64,000 nt of DNA from Streptomyces sp. NBC_01268 (GTDB lineage: Bacteria > Actinomycetota > Actinomycetes > Streptomycetales > Streptomycetaceae). How positions within the stretch are numbered: position 1 is the stretch's first letter; every line of letters begins with the position of its first letter. A model generated the notes under the pieces. That model had not been told where the DNA came from. It made no database searches and saw only the letters and a list, made by a program, of their open reading frames with translations. The position numbers and the translations under genes were made by a program. Location: NCBI RefSeq assembly GCF_036240795.1, contig NZ_CP108454.1:4650001-4714000 (forward strand), written 5' to 3'. This document shows, piece after piece, positions 29,518 through 38,504 of this stretch.

Positions 29518-32076
29518 CTACGACGCCCGCAGCGCGTCCACCACCACCATCCGCCGCACCCGCCGGGCCGGCAGGACCGAGGCCGCGACGCCCGTGAGGA
29601 CGGTGGCCGCGAGGATGCCGAGGACGGTCAGGGCCGTGCCGCCGGAGGAGGCGAGGACGTCCGGCGGGGAGACCCGGTCGCCCATCACCGAGCGGGCGGC
29701 GAGCGTCCCGTAGACCACGCCCAGGACGGTGCCGGCGAGGGCGCCGGAGAGGGCGAGCAGGACGGACTCCAGGGTCAGCATGCGGCGGAGCTGGTCGCCC
29801 GCGAGGCCGATCGCGCGGAGCATGCCGAACTCGCGGGTGCGCTCCTCCACCGTGAGCATCAGGGTGGCCGCGACGCCCAGCGCGGCGATGCACATCGAGA
29901 AGCCGAGCAGCACGGTGACCACCAGCATCAGGCGGTCCAGCATCGAGCGGACCATGGCCGCGTCGGAGCCGGTGTCCGCGATCCGGATGTCGGGGTGGGC
30001 GGCGAGCGCGCGGTCGACGGCGGAGCGGGCCTCGTCGTGGCCGGTGCCGTCGGCCGGGTTCACCAGGACCGTCGAGGTGCGCGCGGCGCCGCCGGGGGCG
30101 AGCCGGTCGAGGGTGGCGCCGTTGACGTACACCGTCGCCTCGGGGAAGAGCGCGACCGGCAGCGCGCCGCCGCCGTCGACCACGGTCAGCCGGGTGGTGC
30201 CGGCGGCGGTCGCCGGAGCGCCCTGCACCGTCAGGCTCCCGCCCCGCCCGCCGAGGGCCAGCGCTTCGCCGTCCTTCAGGGCGCGGGCCGCCGCCACGCC
30301 CTCCGCGTCGGGGTTGAGGGCGGCCGGGTCCGCCGTGGCGACGACGGTGCGCTGCCCGTCGACGGTCAGGGTGGCGGTGCGGACGGGGGCGACGGTGAGG
30401 CCGGGCGCGGCACGCAGGGCGGCGACGGCGTCGGCCGGGACCCGGTCGGCGTCGCCGTCGAGGGCGAAGACGGCCGGCATCCGGCTCGCGAGCATGTCCT
30501 CCAGGCCGCCCTTGGTGACGCCGATCGCCGTCACCGCCGACACGGCGACCGTCACGCCGACGAGCATCGCGGAGGCGGCGGCGCCGGTGCGCCCCGCGTT
30601 GGCGCGCAGCTGCTGGACGGAGAGGCGGCCGACGGTGCCGAAGGGGCGCCGCAGGGCCAGGCCGATGAGGGCGACGAACGGCGGCAGCACGTACCGCGCG
30701 TACCGCAGGACCGCGAAGAAGGTGAGGATCGAGCCGAGGGTCACCACGAGCAGCGAGACGGCCGAGCCGCCGAACGCGCCGAGTGCGAGGAGGCCCGCGC
30801 CGGCGACGAGCATGAGGACCGACACGGCCTCGCGCAGGGCGCGGCTGCCGGGCTCGGGCAGCGTCGCGGCGCCGCTGGCGGCGAGCGCGGCGACGGGCGG
30901 TACGGCGGATGCGGCCCGGGCGGGCTTGCGCACGGCCCACAGGGTGAGCAGGACGCCGAAGAGTCCGCCGAGGACGAAGGTCCAGCGGCCCGGCATCAGG
31001 GAGATGTGGAGGGGGCCGAGGTCGGCGAGGCCGGCGAGGAGGGCGGTGCCGAGGGCGCAGGCGCCCGCGCCGGCGGCGAGTCCGGAGCCGGAGGCGAGCA
31101 CGCCGAGCATCAGGCCCTGGCGGCGGATGATCCGCCGCACCTGGTCGCGGTCGGTGCCGATGCAGCGCAGCAGGGCCAGCTGGCGGGCGCGCTGGGCGAG
31201 GACGACGGAGAAGGTGTTGGTGACGACCATCCGTGCGACGGCCATCGCGATGAGGACGAACGAGAGGGCGGCGGTGAGCACGACCGCGTACATCGTCCGG
31301 CCGCTCTGCACGGCCTCGTCGACCGCCCCGGCGTGGGTGCGGGCGGTGACGCCGCCGCCGAGCTCCTTCGTGACGTCCTTCGCGACCCGGAGCGCGTCGG
31401 CGCCGGGGCGGACGGCCAGGTCGAGGTGGGTGGCGCGCAGGCCGGTGGCGTACGTCGCGGTCTGCGCGTACGGGATGCCGATCGCCGGCTGGGAGCCGAG
31501 GGCCTGGGAGGCGGACGTGTCGAGCAGGCCGGTGAGGCGTACGTCGGCGGTGCCGCCGGAGGCCTGGGTGAGCCGCACGGTGCCGCCGACCCCGGCGCCG
31601 ACGCGGGCCGCGCTGTCCCGGTCGAGGACGATCTCGCCCGCGCGTTCGGGCCAGCGGCCCGTGTCGAGGCGCTGCCAGCGCAGTGCCGGGTCGGCGGCGA
31701 CGGAGGTCACCATGGCCCGGTCGTCGAGCGGGCGGCCGGTCGGCGTGAGGAGGTTGGCGTGGCCGACGAGGCGCTCGGAGACGCCGCTGACCTGCGGGAC
31801 CTTCGCCGCCCGGGCGGCCGTGCCGGCGGGCAGCGCGGCGCCGTCGCGGGCGGCGACCTGGACGGGCGCGTCGCCGACGTCGGCCGCCGCCGACTGCTCG
31901 TAGGACTGGACGAGCGCGCCCGCCCCGCCGACGGACAGGACCAGGAAGGCCACGCCGACGGCGACGGCGGCGCCGGTGAGGACCAGCTGGCGCAGCTGGG
32001 CCCGGAAGTCCTTGACGGTGAAGCCCAGCAGGGACGAGGACGAGGACGAGGACGATGACGGAGGCGACGGCGACAT
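29518..32076 (-). CDS. FtsX-type ABC transporter permease (orphan)
   Basis: An 852-residue membrane protein with two FtsX/MacB permease repeats. Blocks such as VLIAMAVARMVVTNTFSVVLAQR and RQLALLRCIGTDRDQVRR, and later TREFGMLRAIGLAGDQLRRM, are the FtsX cytoplasmic-helix signature. Large extracellular loops lie between the first and second helices of each half. The family works with a LolD-like ATPase to export or act mechanically on envelope substrates. No ATPase gene is adjacent here. The N-terminus has a run of about nine serines (residues 7-16) just after the chosen ATG at 32076; an ATG further upstream is possible. Confidence 0.87.
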   Translation of the reverse strand: MSPSPPSSSSSSSSSLLGFTVKDFRAQLRQLVLTGAAVAVGVAFLVLSVGGAGALVQSYEQSAAADVGDAPVQVAARDGAALPAGTAARAAKVPQVSGVSERLVGHANLLTPTGRPLDDRAMVTSVAADPALRWQRLDTGRWPERAGEIVLDRDSAARVGAGVGGTVRLTQASGGTADVRLTGLLDTSASQALGSQPAIGIPYAQTATYATGLRATHLDLAVRPGADALRVAKDVTKELGGGVTARTHAGAVDEAVQSGRTMYAVVLTAALSFVLIAMAVARMVVTNTFSVVLAQRARQLALLRCIGTDRDQVRRIIRRQGLMLGVLASGSGLAAGAGACALGTALLAGLADLGPLHISLMPGRWTFVLGGLFGVLLTLWAVRKPARAASAVPPVAALAASGAATLPEPGSRALREAVSVLMLVAGAGLLALGAFGGSAVSLLVVTLGSILTFFAVLRYARYVLPPFVALIGLALRRPFGTVGRLSVQQLRANAGRTGAAASAMLVGVTVAVSAVTAIGVTKGGLEDMLASRMPAVFALDGDADRVPADAVAALRAAPGLTVAPVRTATLTVDGQRTVVATADPAALNPDAEGVAAARALKDGEALALGGRGGSLTVQGAPATAAGTTRLTVVDGGGALPVALFPEATVYVNGATLDRLAPGGAARTSTVLVNPADGTGHDEARSAVDRALAAHPDIRIADTGSDAAMVRSMLDRLMLVVTVLLGFSMCIAALGVAATLMLTVEERTREFGMLRAIGLAGDQLRRMLTLESVLLALSGALAGTVLGVVYGTLAARSVMGDRVSPPDVLASSGGTALTVLGILAATVLTGVAASVLPARRVRRMVVVDALRAS

Positions 32077-32198
32077 GCCTTCCACGCTAGGAGCGGGAAG
32101 CGGTGGTTCTCGGCCCCACCAGGCAGGATCCGAGGTCATCCCGGAGTCGTCCGTGACGCCCGTGGCGCGTACCTCCGGAGGATGAGCGGAGCTCGTCC

Positions 32199-32220
32199 TA
32201 AAATCATGCAAGCGTGCTTG
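32199..32220 (+). promoter_or_regulatory. Promoter and operator of the acyl-CoA operon
   Basis: A TAAAAT -10-like hexamer (32199-32204) is followed by CAAGC-GT-GCTTG (32209-32220), an inverted repeat over the likely transcription start. Similar CAAGC/GCTTG sites precede acyl-CoA degradation genes under TetR-type repressors in Streptomyces (recollection). No regulator gene is adjacent. Confidence 0.5.
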
Positions 32221-32327
32221 ATTGTTTCCCTGGGCCCTGCCATGCTCCTCCGCAACACGCCCGTGCACCCGTCCGTGCACCCGTCGTGCACCCGCCCGTG
32301 ACCGCCGATCCCCGAGGGGAGCGTCCC

Positions 32328-33134
32328 GTGTCCGACCCCGTCACCGTGCTCGACGACCTGAACGCCGAGAGCGAGGAAGTCGACTCCCTCGTCAGGGAGT
32401 TGAGTGCGAAGCAGTGGGCCGCGCCCACTCCGGCGGCCGGCTGGACGGTCGCCCACCAGATCGCCCACCTCGCCTGGACCGACCGGGCCGCGCTGCTCGC
32501 CGCCACCGACCCCGAGGCCTTCGCCGCCGAGGCCGCCGAGGCCCTCGCCTCGCCCGGCACCTTCGTCGACGAGGGCGCCGAGAAGGGCGCCGCCCTGCCG
32601 CCCGCCGAGCTCCTCGCCGGCTGGCGGGACGGCCGTGAACGGCTCCTCCGGGTCCTGCGCGAGGCCCCGCCCGGCGCCCGCTTCCCCTGGTACGGGCCGC
32701 CCATGAGCGCCCTCTCGCTCGCCACCGCCCGGCTCATGGAGACCTGGGCGCACGGCCAGGACGTCGCCGACGCGCTCGGCGTCGTCCGCGCGCCCACGGC
32801 GCGGCTGCGGCACGTGGCCTGGATCGGGCTGCGCGCCCGCGACTACGCCTACCTGGTCCGGGGCCTCACCCCGCCCGCCGAGCCCTTTCGCCTCGAACTC
32901 ATCTCCCCTGAGGGGGAGTTGTGGGCGTACGGCCCCGAGGGTGCGACCCAGATCGTCCGGGGCCCCGCCCTCGACTTCTGCCTGCTCGTCACGCAGCGGG
33001 TCCACCACGCCGACACGGCCCTCGTTCCGCTCGGAGCGGAGGCGGCGCACTGGCTCACGATCGCCCAGGCCTTCGCGGGCCCGGCCGGCCAGGGCCGTCC
33101 GCCGAAGGGCGGCCCGGAGGAGGGGGCGTCGTGA
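32328..33134 (+). CDS. TIGR03084-family (DinB/maleylpyruvate-isomerase-like) protein
   Basis: A 268-residue protein with an N-terminal DinB-like four-helix bundle: GWTVAHQIAHLAWTDRAAL carries a metal-ligand His, and METWAHGQDVADALG the second His pair. The C-terminal part resembles the wHTH/SCP2-like domain of mycothiol-dependent isomerases. It matches TIGR03084 proteins found in actinobacteria beside acyl-CoA genes; the reaction is unknown. The GTG at 32328 follows GGGGAG at 32316-32321. Its stop overlaps the next start (GTGA at 33131-33134). Confidence 0.8.
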   Translation: MSDPVTVLDDLNAESEEVDSLVRELSAKQWAAPTPAAGWTVAHQIAHLAWTDRAALLAATDPEAFAAEAAEALASPGTFVDEGAEKGAALPPAELLAGWRDGRERLLRVLREAPPGARFPWYGPPMSALSLATARLMETWAHGQDVADALGVVRAPTARLRHVAWIGLRARDYAYLVRGLTPPAEPFRLELISPEGELWAYGPEGATQIVRGPALDFCLLVTQRVHHADTALVPLGAEAAHWLTIAQAFAGPAGQGRPPKGGPEEGAS

Positions 33135-34906
33135 GCCGGATCCTGCGCATCGGCAACGCCTCCGGCTTCTACGGAGACCGCTTCGACGCCGTCCGCGAGA
33201 TGCTCACGGGGGCAGGGGCAGGGGCAGGGGCAGGGGCGGACGGCGCCCCGGGCGCCGTCCCCGGGTCCGGTACGGACGCCCGTGCCGGCTCCGGCGGGCT
33301 CGACGTCCTCACCGGCGACTACCTCGCCGAGCTGACCATGCTCATCCTCGGCCGCGACCTCCTCAAGGACCCCTCCACCGGCTACGCCAAGACCTTCCTG
33401 CGCCAGATGGAGGAGGGCCTCGGGCTGGCCCACGAGCGCGGGGTGCGGATCGTCGCCAACGCGGGCGGGCTCAACCCGGCCGGGCTCGCCGACGCCCTGC
33501 GCGCGCTGGCCGGACGGCTCGGGATCCCGGTCCGCGTCGCCCACGTCGAGGGCGACCGGCTGCCCGCGCGGGACGGTGTCCTCGCCGCCAACGCCTACCT
33601 CGGCGGGGCCGGGATCGCCGCCTGCCTCGACGCGGGCGCCGATGTCGTCGTCACCGGCCGGGTCACCGACGCCGCCCTGGTCACCGGGCCCGCGCAGTGG
33701 TTCTTCGGCTGGGGCCCCGAGGAGTACGACCGGCTCGCGGGCGCCGTCGTCGCCGGGCACGTCCTGGAGTGCGGCACCCAGGCCACCGGCGGCAACTACG
33801 CCTTCTTCACCGGCCACGACCCGAAGCTGCTGCGCCGCCCCGGCTTCCCGCTCGCCGAACTGCACGAGGACGGCAGTGCGGTCGTCACCAAGCACCCCGG
33901 CACCGGCGGCGTCGTCGACACCGGGACCGTCACCGCGCAGCTCCTGTACGAGACGGGCGGCGCGCGCTACGCGGGCCCCGACGTCACCGCGCGGCTCGAC
34001 ACCGTACGGCTCACCCAGGAGGGTCCGGACCGGGTCCGGATCGACGGGGTGCGGGGCGAGGCGCCGCCCCCCACGCTCAAGGCCGGGCTCTGCCGGCTCG
34101 GCGGCTTCCGCAACGAGGTCGTCTTCGTGCTGACCGGGCTCGACATCGAGGCCAAGGCGGAGCTGGTCCGCGACCAGATCGAGGACGCCCTCGCGCGGGG
34201 GCCCAAGCCGGCGCCCGCGCAGGTCCGTTGGGAACTGGCCCGGACCGACCGCGCGGACGCCGGCACCGAGGAGACCGCGAGCGCCCTGCTCCGGCTGGTG
34301 GTCCGCGACCCGGACCCCGAGGCCGTCGGCCGGACCCTGTCGGGGGCGGCGATCGAGCTGGCCCTCGCGAGCTACCCCGGCTTCCACGTCACCGCCCCGC
34401 CCGGGAAGGGCGCGCCCTACGGGGTGTTCGAGACCGCGTACGTCCCCGTCGGGGAGGTCCCGCACACGGCGGTGCTGCCCGACGGGAGCCGGGTCGCCGT
34501 GCCCGTACCGCCGCAGAGCCGGGTCCTCGCGCCCGTACCGCCGCCGCCGCTGCCCGAGCCGCTGCCGACGGGGCCCACGCGCCGGGCACCGCTCGGGCTG
34601 GTCGCCGGGGCCCGCAGCGGCGACAAGGGCGGGGACGCGAACGTCGGCGTGTGGGTCCGGGACGACCGGGCCTGGCGCTGGCTCGCGCACGCCCTCACCG
34701 TCGACCTCTTCCGGCAGCTGCTTCCGGAGACGGAGGAACTGGCGGTCGAGCGGCATCTCCTGCCCGGGCTCCGGGCCGTCAACTTCACCGTGACCGGGCT
34801 GCTCGGCGAGGGAGTCGCCTCGCAGGCCCGGTTCGACCCGCAGGCCAAGGGGCTCGGCGAATGGCTCCGCTCCCGGCACGTGGACCTACCGGAGGAACTG
34901 CTGTGA
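33131..34906 (+). CDS. AtuA-like acyclic terpene utilisation protein (DUF1446)
   Basis: A 591-residue protein of the AtuA family, named for a Pseudomonas citronellol/geraniol catabolic gene; its exact reaction is unresolved. It starts ILRIGNASGFYGDR and contains DYLAELTMLILGRD, IVANAGGLNPAGLADAL, VTGRVTDAALVTGP and GHVLECGTQATGGNYAFF. The C-terminal part (VAGARSGDKGGDANVGVWVR) is the usual AtuA C-terminal domain. A GAGAGAGA low-complexity insert near residue 27 comes from a GGGGCA repeat. It overlaps both neighbours by 4 bases, so it is tightly coupled to the carboxylase genes. Confidence 0.85.
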   Translation: MSRILRIGNASGFYGDRFDAVREMLTGAGAGAGAGADGAPGAVPGSGTDARAGSGGLDVLTGDYLAELTMLILGRDLLKDPSTGYAKTFLRQMEEGLGLAHERGVRIVANAGGLNPAGLADALRALAGRLGIPVRVAHVEGDRLPARDGVLAANAYLGGAGIAACLDAGADVVVTGRVTDAALVTGPAQWFFGWGPEEYDRLAGAVVAGHVLECGTQATGGNYAFFTGHDPKLLRRPGFPLAELHEDGSAVVTKHPGTGGVVDTGTVTAQLLYETGGARYAGPDVTARLDTVRLTQEGPDRVRIDGVRGEAPPPTLKAGLCRLGGFRNEVVFVLTGLDIEAKAELVRDQIEDALARGPKPAPAQVRWELARTDRADAGTEETASALLRLVVRDPDPEAVGRTLSGAAIELALASYPGFHVTAPPGKGAPYGVFETAYVPVGEVPHTAVLPDGSRVAVPVPPQSRVLAPVPPPPLPEPLPTGPTRRAPLGLVAGARSGDKGGDANVGVWVRDDRAWRWLAHALTVDLFRQLLPETEELAVERHLLPGLRAVNFTVTGLLGEGVASQARFDPQAKGLGEWLRSRHVDLPEELL

Positions 34907-36501
34907 CCGTCCTCGCCTCCGCCCTCGACACCGGCGGACCCGACTACGCGCTGCACCGCTCGGCCATGCTGGAGAAGCTGGCCGCGCTCGACGCCGAACA
35001 CGCCAAGGCGTGCGCGGGCGGCGGCGAGAAGTACGTCGAACGGCACCGCAAGCGCGGCAAGCTGCTCGCCCGCGAGCGGATCGAACTGCTCGTCGACCCG
35101 GACACCCCCTTCCTGGAGCTGTCCGCGCTCGCCGCCTGGGGCAGCGACTACCCGCTGGGTGCCTCGCTCGTCACCGGCATCGGGGTGATCGAGGGCGTCG
35201 AGTGCCTGATCACCGCCAACGACCCGACCGTGCGCGGCGGCGCCTCCAACCCCTGGACGCTCAAGAAGGCGCTGCGGGCCAACGAGATCGCGTTCGCCAA
35301 CCGGCTGCCGGTCGTCTCGCTCGTCGAGTCCGGCGGCGCGGACCTCCCCTCCCAGAAGGAGATCTTCATCCCGGGCGGGGCGCTCTTCCGCGACCTCACC
35401 CGGCTGTCCGCCGCCGGCATCCCCACCGTCGCGGTCGTGTTCGGCAACTCGACGGCCGGCGGGGCGTACGTCCCCGGGATGTCCGACCACACCGTGATGA
35501 TCAAGGAGCGGTCGAAGGTCTTCCTCGGCGGGCCGCCGCTGGTGAAGATGGCGACGGGCGAGGAGAGCGACGACGAGTCGCTCGGCGGGGCCGAGATGCA
35601 CGCCCGGGTCTCCGGGCTCGCCGACCACTACGCCGTCGACGAGGCCGACGCCCTGCGCCAGGCCCGCCGGATCGTCGCCCGCCTCAACCACCGCAAGGCG
35701 CACCCGGACCCGCTCCCGGCGGCGCCCCCGAAGTACGCCGAGGACGAGCTCCTCGGCATCGTCCCCGGTGACCTGAAGACCCCCTTCGACCCGCGCGAGG
35801 TGATCGCCCGGATCGTCGACGGCTCGGAGTTCGACGAGTTCAAGCCGCTGTACGGGCCGAGCCTGGTGACGGGCTGGGCCGAGCTGCACGGCTACCCGGT
35901 CGGCGTCCTCGCCAACGCACAGGGCGTGCTGTTCAGCGCCGAGTCGCAGAAGGCGGCGCAGTTCATCCAGCTCGCCAACCAGCGCGACATCCCGCTCCTG
36001 TTCCTGCACAACACCACCGGCTACATGGTCGGCAAGGAGTACGAGCAGGGCGGCATCATCAAGCACGGCGCCATGATGATCAACGCGGTGTCCAACTCGA
36101 AGGTCCCGCACCTCTCCGTCCTCATGGGTGCGTCGTACGGCGCCGGGCACTACGGCATGTGCGGCCGGGCCTACGACCCGCGCTTCCTCTTCGCCTGGCC
36201 GAGCGCCAAGTCGGCCGTCATGGGCCCGCAGCAGCTCGCGGGCGTCCTCTCCATCGTGGCGCGCGCCTCGGCGGCGGCGAAGGGGCAGCCGTACGACGAC
36301 GAGCAGGACGCCGGGATGCGGGCCTTCGTCGAGGCGCAGATCGAGGCGGAGTCCCTGCCGATGTTCCTCTCCGGGCGGCTGTACGACGACGGGGTCATCG
36401 ACCCGCGGGACACCCGCACGGTCCTCGGACTCTGCCTCTCCGCCATCCACAACGCACCGGTCGAGGGCGCGCGCGGCGGCTTCGGCGTCTTCCGAATGTG
36501 A
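34903..36501 (+). CDS. Acyl-CoA carboxylase carboxyltransferase (beta) subunit
   Basis: A 532-residue carboxyltransferase that moves CO2 from carboxybiotin to an acyl-CoA. Both crotonase-fold halves are present: the N-half with VLIARERIELL-like GKLLARERIELLVDP, SGGADLPSQKE, GNSTAGGAYVPGMSD; the C-half with NTTGYMVGKEYEQGGIIKHG and MGASYGAGHYGMCGRAYDP. These blocks match 3-methylcrotonyl-CoA or geranyl-CoA carboxylase beta subunits rather than the acetyl/propionyl type. With the AtuA-like partner this suggests a branched-chain or isoprenoid acyl-CoA substrate (inference). Confidence 0.9.
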   Translation: MTVLASALDTGGPDYALHRSAMLEKLAALDAEHAKACAGGGEKYVERHRKRGKLLARERIELLVDPDTPFLELSALAAWGSDYPLGASLVTGIGVIEGVECLITANDPTVRGGASNPWTLKKALRANEIAFANRLPVVSLVESGGADLPSQKEIFIPGGALFRDLTRLSAAGIPTVAVVFGNSTAGGAYVPGMSDHTVMIKERSKVFLGGPPLVKMATGEESDDESLGGAEMHARVSGLADHYAVDEADALRQARRIVARLNHRKAHPDPLPAAPPKYAEDELLGIVPGDLKTPFDPREVIARIVDGSEFDEFKPLYGPSLVTGWAELHGYPVGVLANAQGVLFSAESQKAAQFIQLANQRDIPLLFLHNTTGYMVGKEYEQGGIIKHGAMMINAVSNSKVPHLSVLMGASYGAGHYGMCGRAYDPRFLFAWPSAKSAVMGPQQLAGVLSIVARASAAAKGQPYDDEQDAGMRAFVEAQIEAESLPMFLSGRLYDDGVIDPRDTRTVLGLCLSAIHNAPVEGARGGFGVFRM

Positions 36502-36512
36502 GGCCTCTCGTG

Positions 36513-38504
36513 ATGACGACTGTTCTGGTGGCGAACCGGGGCGAGATCGCCTGCCGGGTCTTCCGCACCTGCCGCGAGCTGGGCATCGCGACCGTCGCGG
36601 TGTACTCCGACGCGGACGCCGGCGCCCTGCACGTACGCGAGGCCGACGCGGCCGTGCGGCTGCCGGGGGCGACGCCCGCGGAGACGTACCTGCGCGCGGA
36701 CCTCGTGGTGAAGGCGGCGCTCGCGGCGGGCGCGGACGCCGTCCACCCCGGGTACGGATTCCTCTCCGAGAACAAGGAGTTCGCGGAGGCGGTGATCGAG
36801 GCCGGGCTGGTGTGGATCGGCCCGCCGCCCGCCGCGATCGAGGCGATGGCCTCCAAGACCCGCGCCAAGGAGCTCCTCGGCATCCCGCCGCTCGCGGCCG
36901 CCGACGTCACCGAGGCCGAGCTGCCCGTCCTGGTGAAGGCCGCGGCCGGCGGCGGCGGACGCGGCATGCGCGTCGTCCGCGAACTGGACGCCCTGGCGGA
37001 CGCGTTGGCGGCGGCGTCGGCCGAGGCGCTGAGCGCCTTCGGGGACGGCGAGGTGTTCGTCGAGCCGTACGTCGAGGACGGCCGGCACGTCGAGGTGCAG
37101 ATCCTCGCCGACGCGCACGGCACGGTCTGGACGCTCGGCACCCGCGACTGCTCCCTCCAGCGCCGGCACCAGAAGGTGATCGAGGAGGCCCCCGCGCCCG
37201 GACTCCCGGCCGGGCTGCTCGACTCCCTGTACGCCGCCTCCGCCTCCGCCGCGCGGTCCGTCGGCTACGTGGGCGCGGGCACGGTCGAGTTCCTGGTCGC
37301 CGACGGCCGCGCGCACTTCCTGGAGATGAACACCCGCCTCCAGGTCGAGCACCCGGTCACCGAGGAGATCCACGGCCTCGACCTGGTCGCCCTCCAGCTG
37401 GCGGTGGCCGAGGGGACCCCGCTCCCGCCCGAGCCGCCCGCGCCCCGGGGCCACGCCATCGAGGCCCGCCTCTACGCGGAGGACCCGGCGGGCGGCTGGA
37501 CCCCGCAGACGGGCGTGCTGCACGCGCTGGAGTTCGAGGAGCCGGCAACGCCCGGGACGCCCGGCGCCTCCCCGGGCCGGACCCCGGCCCGTACCCGGGT
37601 CCGCGTCGACACCGGGTACGTCTCCGGCGACACCGTCGGCGTCCACTACGACGCCATGCTCGCCAAGGTCGTCGTCCACGCCGCCACCCGCGCCGAGGCC
37701 GCCCGCAAGCTGGCCGACGTCCTGGAACGGGCCCGCGTGCACGGCCCCGCCACCAACCGGGACCTGCTCGTCGCCTCGCTCCGGCACCCCGACTTCGCCG
37801 ACCCGGCCCGCCTGGGCACCGGCTTCTACGAACGGCACCTGGCCGCCCTGACCCAGCCTCCCGCCGGGGAGGAGCAGGCCGCCGTGGCGGCCGCGCTCGC
37901 GGCGGCGGCGCGCGGCCGGAGCCGCTTCGGCGGCGGCTGGCGCAACGTGCGCTCGCAGGACGAGTCCCGCACCTACGAGGGGCACGGCACCCACGAGGTC
38001 CGCTACCGCCCGTCCCGTACCGGCGCCTACGAGGTGACGTCCCCGCCGGGGATCCGCGCGGTGGCCATCGCGCCCGACCGGGTGAGCCTCGAAGTCGACG
38101 GCGTCGTGCGCCACTTCGGCGTCACCCGGCACGGCGGCACGGACTTCGTCGGCCGCCACCGCCTCACCGCCGCGCCCCGCTTCCCCGACCCGCGCGAGCA
38201 GACCGCGCCCGGCTCCCTGCTCGCCCCCATGCCGGGCACCGTCGTCCGGGTCGCCGAGGGCCTCGCCGTCGGCGACCCGGTCGAGGCCGGGCAGCCCCTG
38301 CTCTGGCTGGAGGCCATGAAGATGGAACACCGGGTCGTCGCGCCCGCCTCCGGCACGCTCACCGCCCTGCACGCCGTCCCCGGCCGCCAGGTCGAGGTCG
38401 GCGCCCTGCTCGCCGTCGTGCACCCCCTCGATCACCCCCTCGATCGCCCCCTCGACCAGTCCCTCGACGCACCGACCGAAGCCCAGGAGGACCAGACCGC
38501 ATGA
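36513..38504 (+). CDS. Acyl-CoA carboxylase alpha subunit (biotin carboxylase + BCCP)
   Basis: A 663-residue protein. Residues 1-440 form a biotin carboxylase (TVLVANRGEIACRVFRTCRE, HPGYGFLSENKEFA, ATP-grasp KAAAGGGGRGMRVV, EMNTRLQVEHPVTEEIHGLD). The C-terminal BCCP domain carries the biotinyl Lys in LWLEAMKMEHRV. The region between the lid and the glycine loop is shorter than in typical biotin carboxylases. After BCCP there is a repeated PLD tail (HPLDHPLDRPLDQSLD). ATG 36513 or GTG 36510 can start it; GAGG lies just upstream. It forms the holoenzyme with the preceding beta subunit. Confidence 0.9.
   Translation: MTTVLVANRGEIACRVFRTCRELGIATVAVYSDADAGALHVREADAAVRLPGATPAETYLRADLVVKAALAAGADAVHPGYGFLSENKEFAEAVIEAGLVWIGPPPAAIEAMASKTRAKELLGIPPLAAADVTEAELPVLVKAAAGGGGRGMRVVRELDALADALAAASAEALSAFGDGEVFVEPYVEDGRHVEVQILADAHGTVWTLGTRDCSLQRRHQKVIEEAPAPGLPAGLLDSLYAASASAARSVGYVGAGTVEFLVADGRAHFLEMNTRLQVEHPVTEEIHGLDLVALQLAVAEGTPLPPEPPAPRGHAIEARLYAEDPAGGWTPQTGVLHALEFEEPATPGTPGASPGRTPARTRVRVDTGYVSGDTVGVHYDAMLAKVVVHAATRAEAARKLADVLERARVHGPATNRDLLVASLRHPDFADPARLGTGFYERHLAALTQPPAGEEQAAVAAALAAAARGRSRFGGGWRNVRSQDESRTYEGHGTHEVRYRPSRTGAYEVTSPPGIRAVAIAPDRVSLEVDGVVRHFGVTRHGGTDFVGRHRLTAAPRFPDPREQTAPGSLLAPMPGTVVRVAEGLAVGDPVEAGQPLLWLEAMKMEHRVVAPASGTLTALHAVPGRQVEVGALLAVVHPLDHPLDRPLDQSLDAPTEAQEDQTA

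Noticed and set aside
29348..30940. Long Arg/Pro-rich minus-strand frame over the FtsX gene.
   Set aside because: It is an antiparallel/frame-shifted shadow of the FtsX gene with no motifs; the FtsX frame has clear family signatures.
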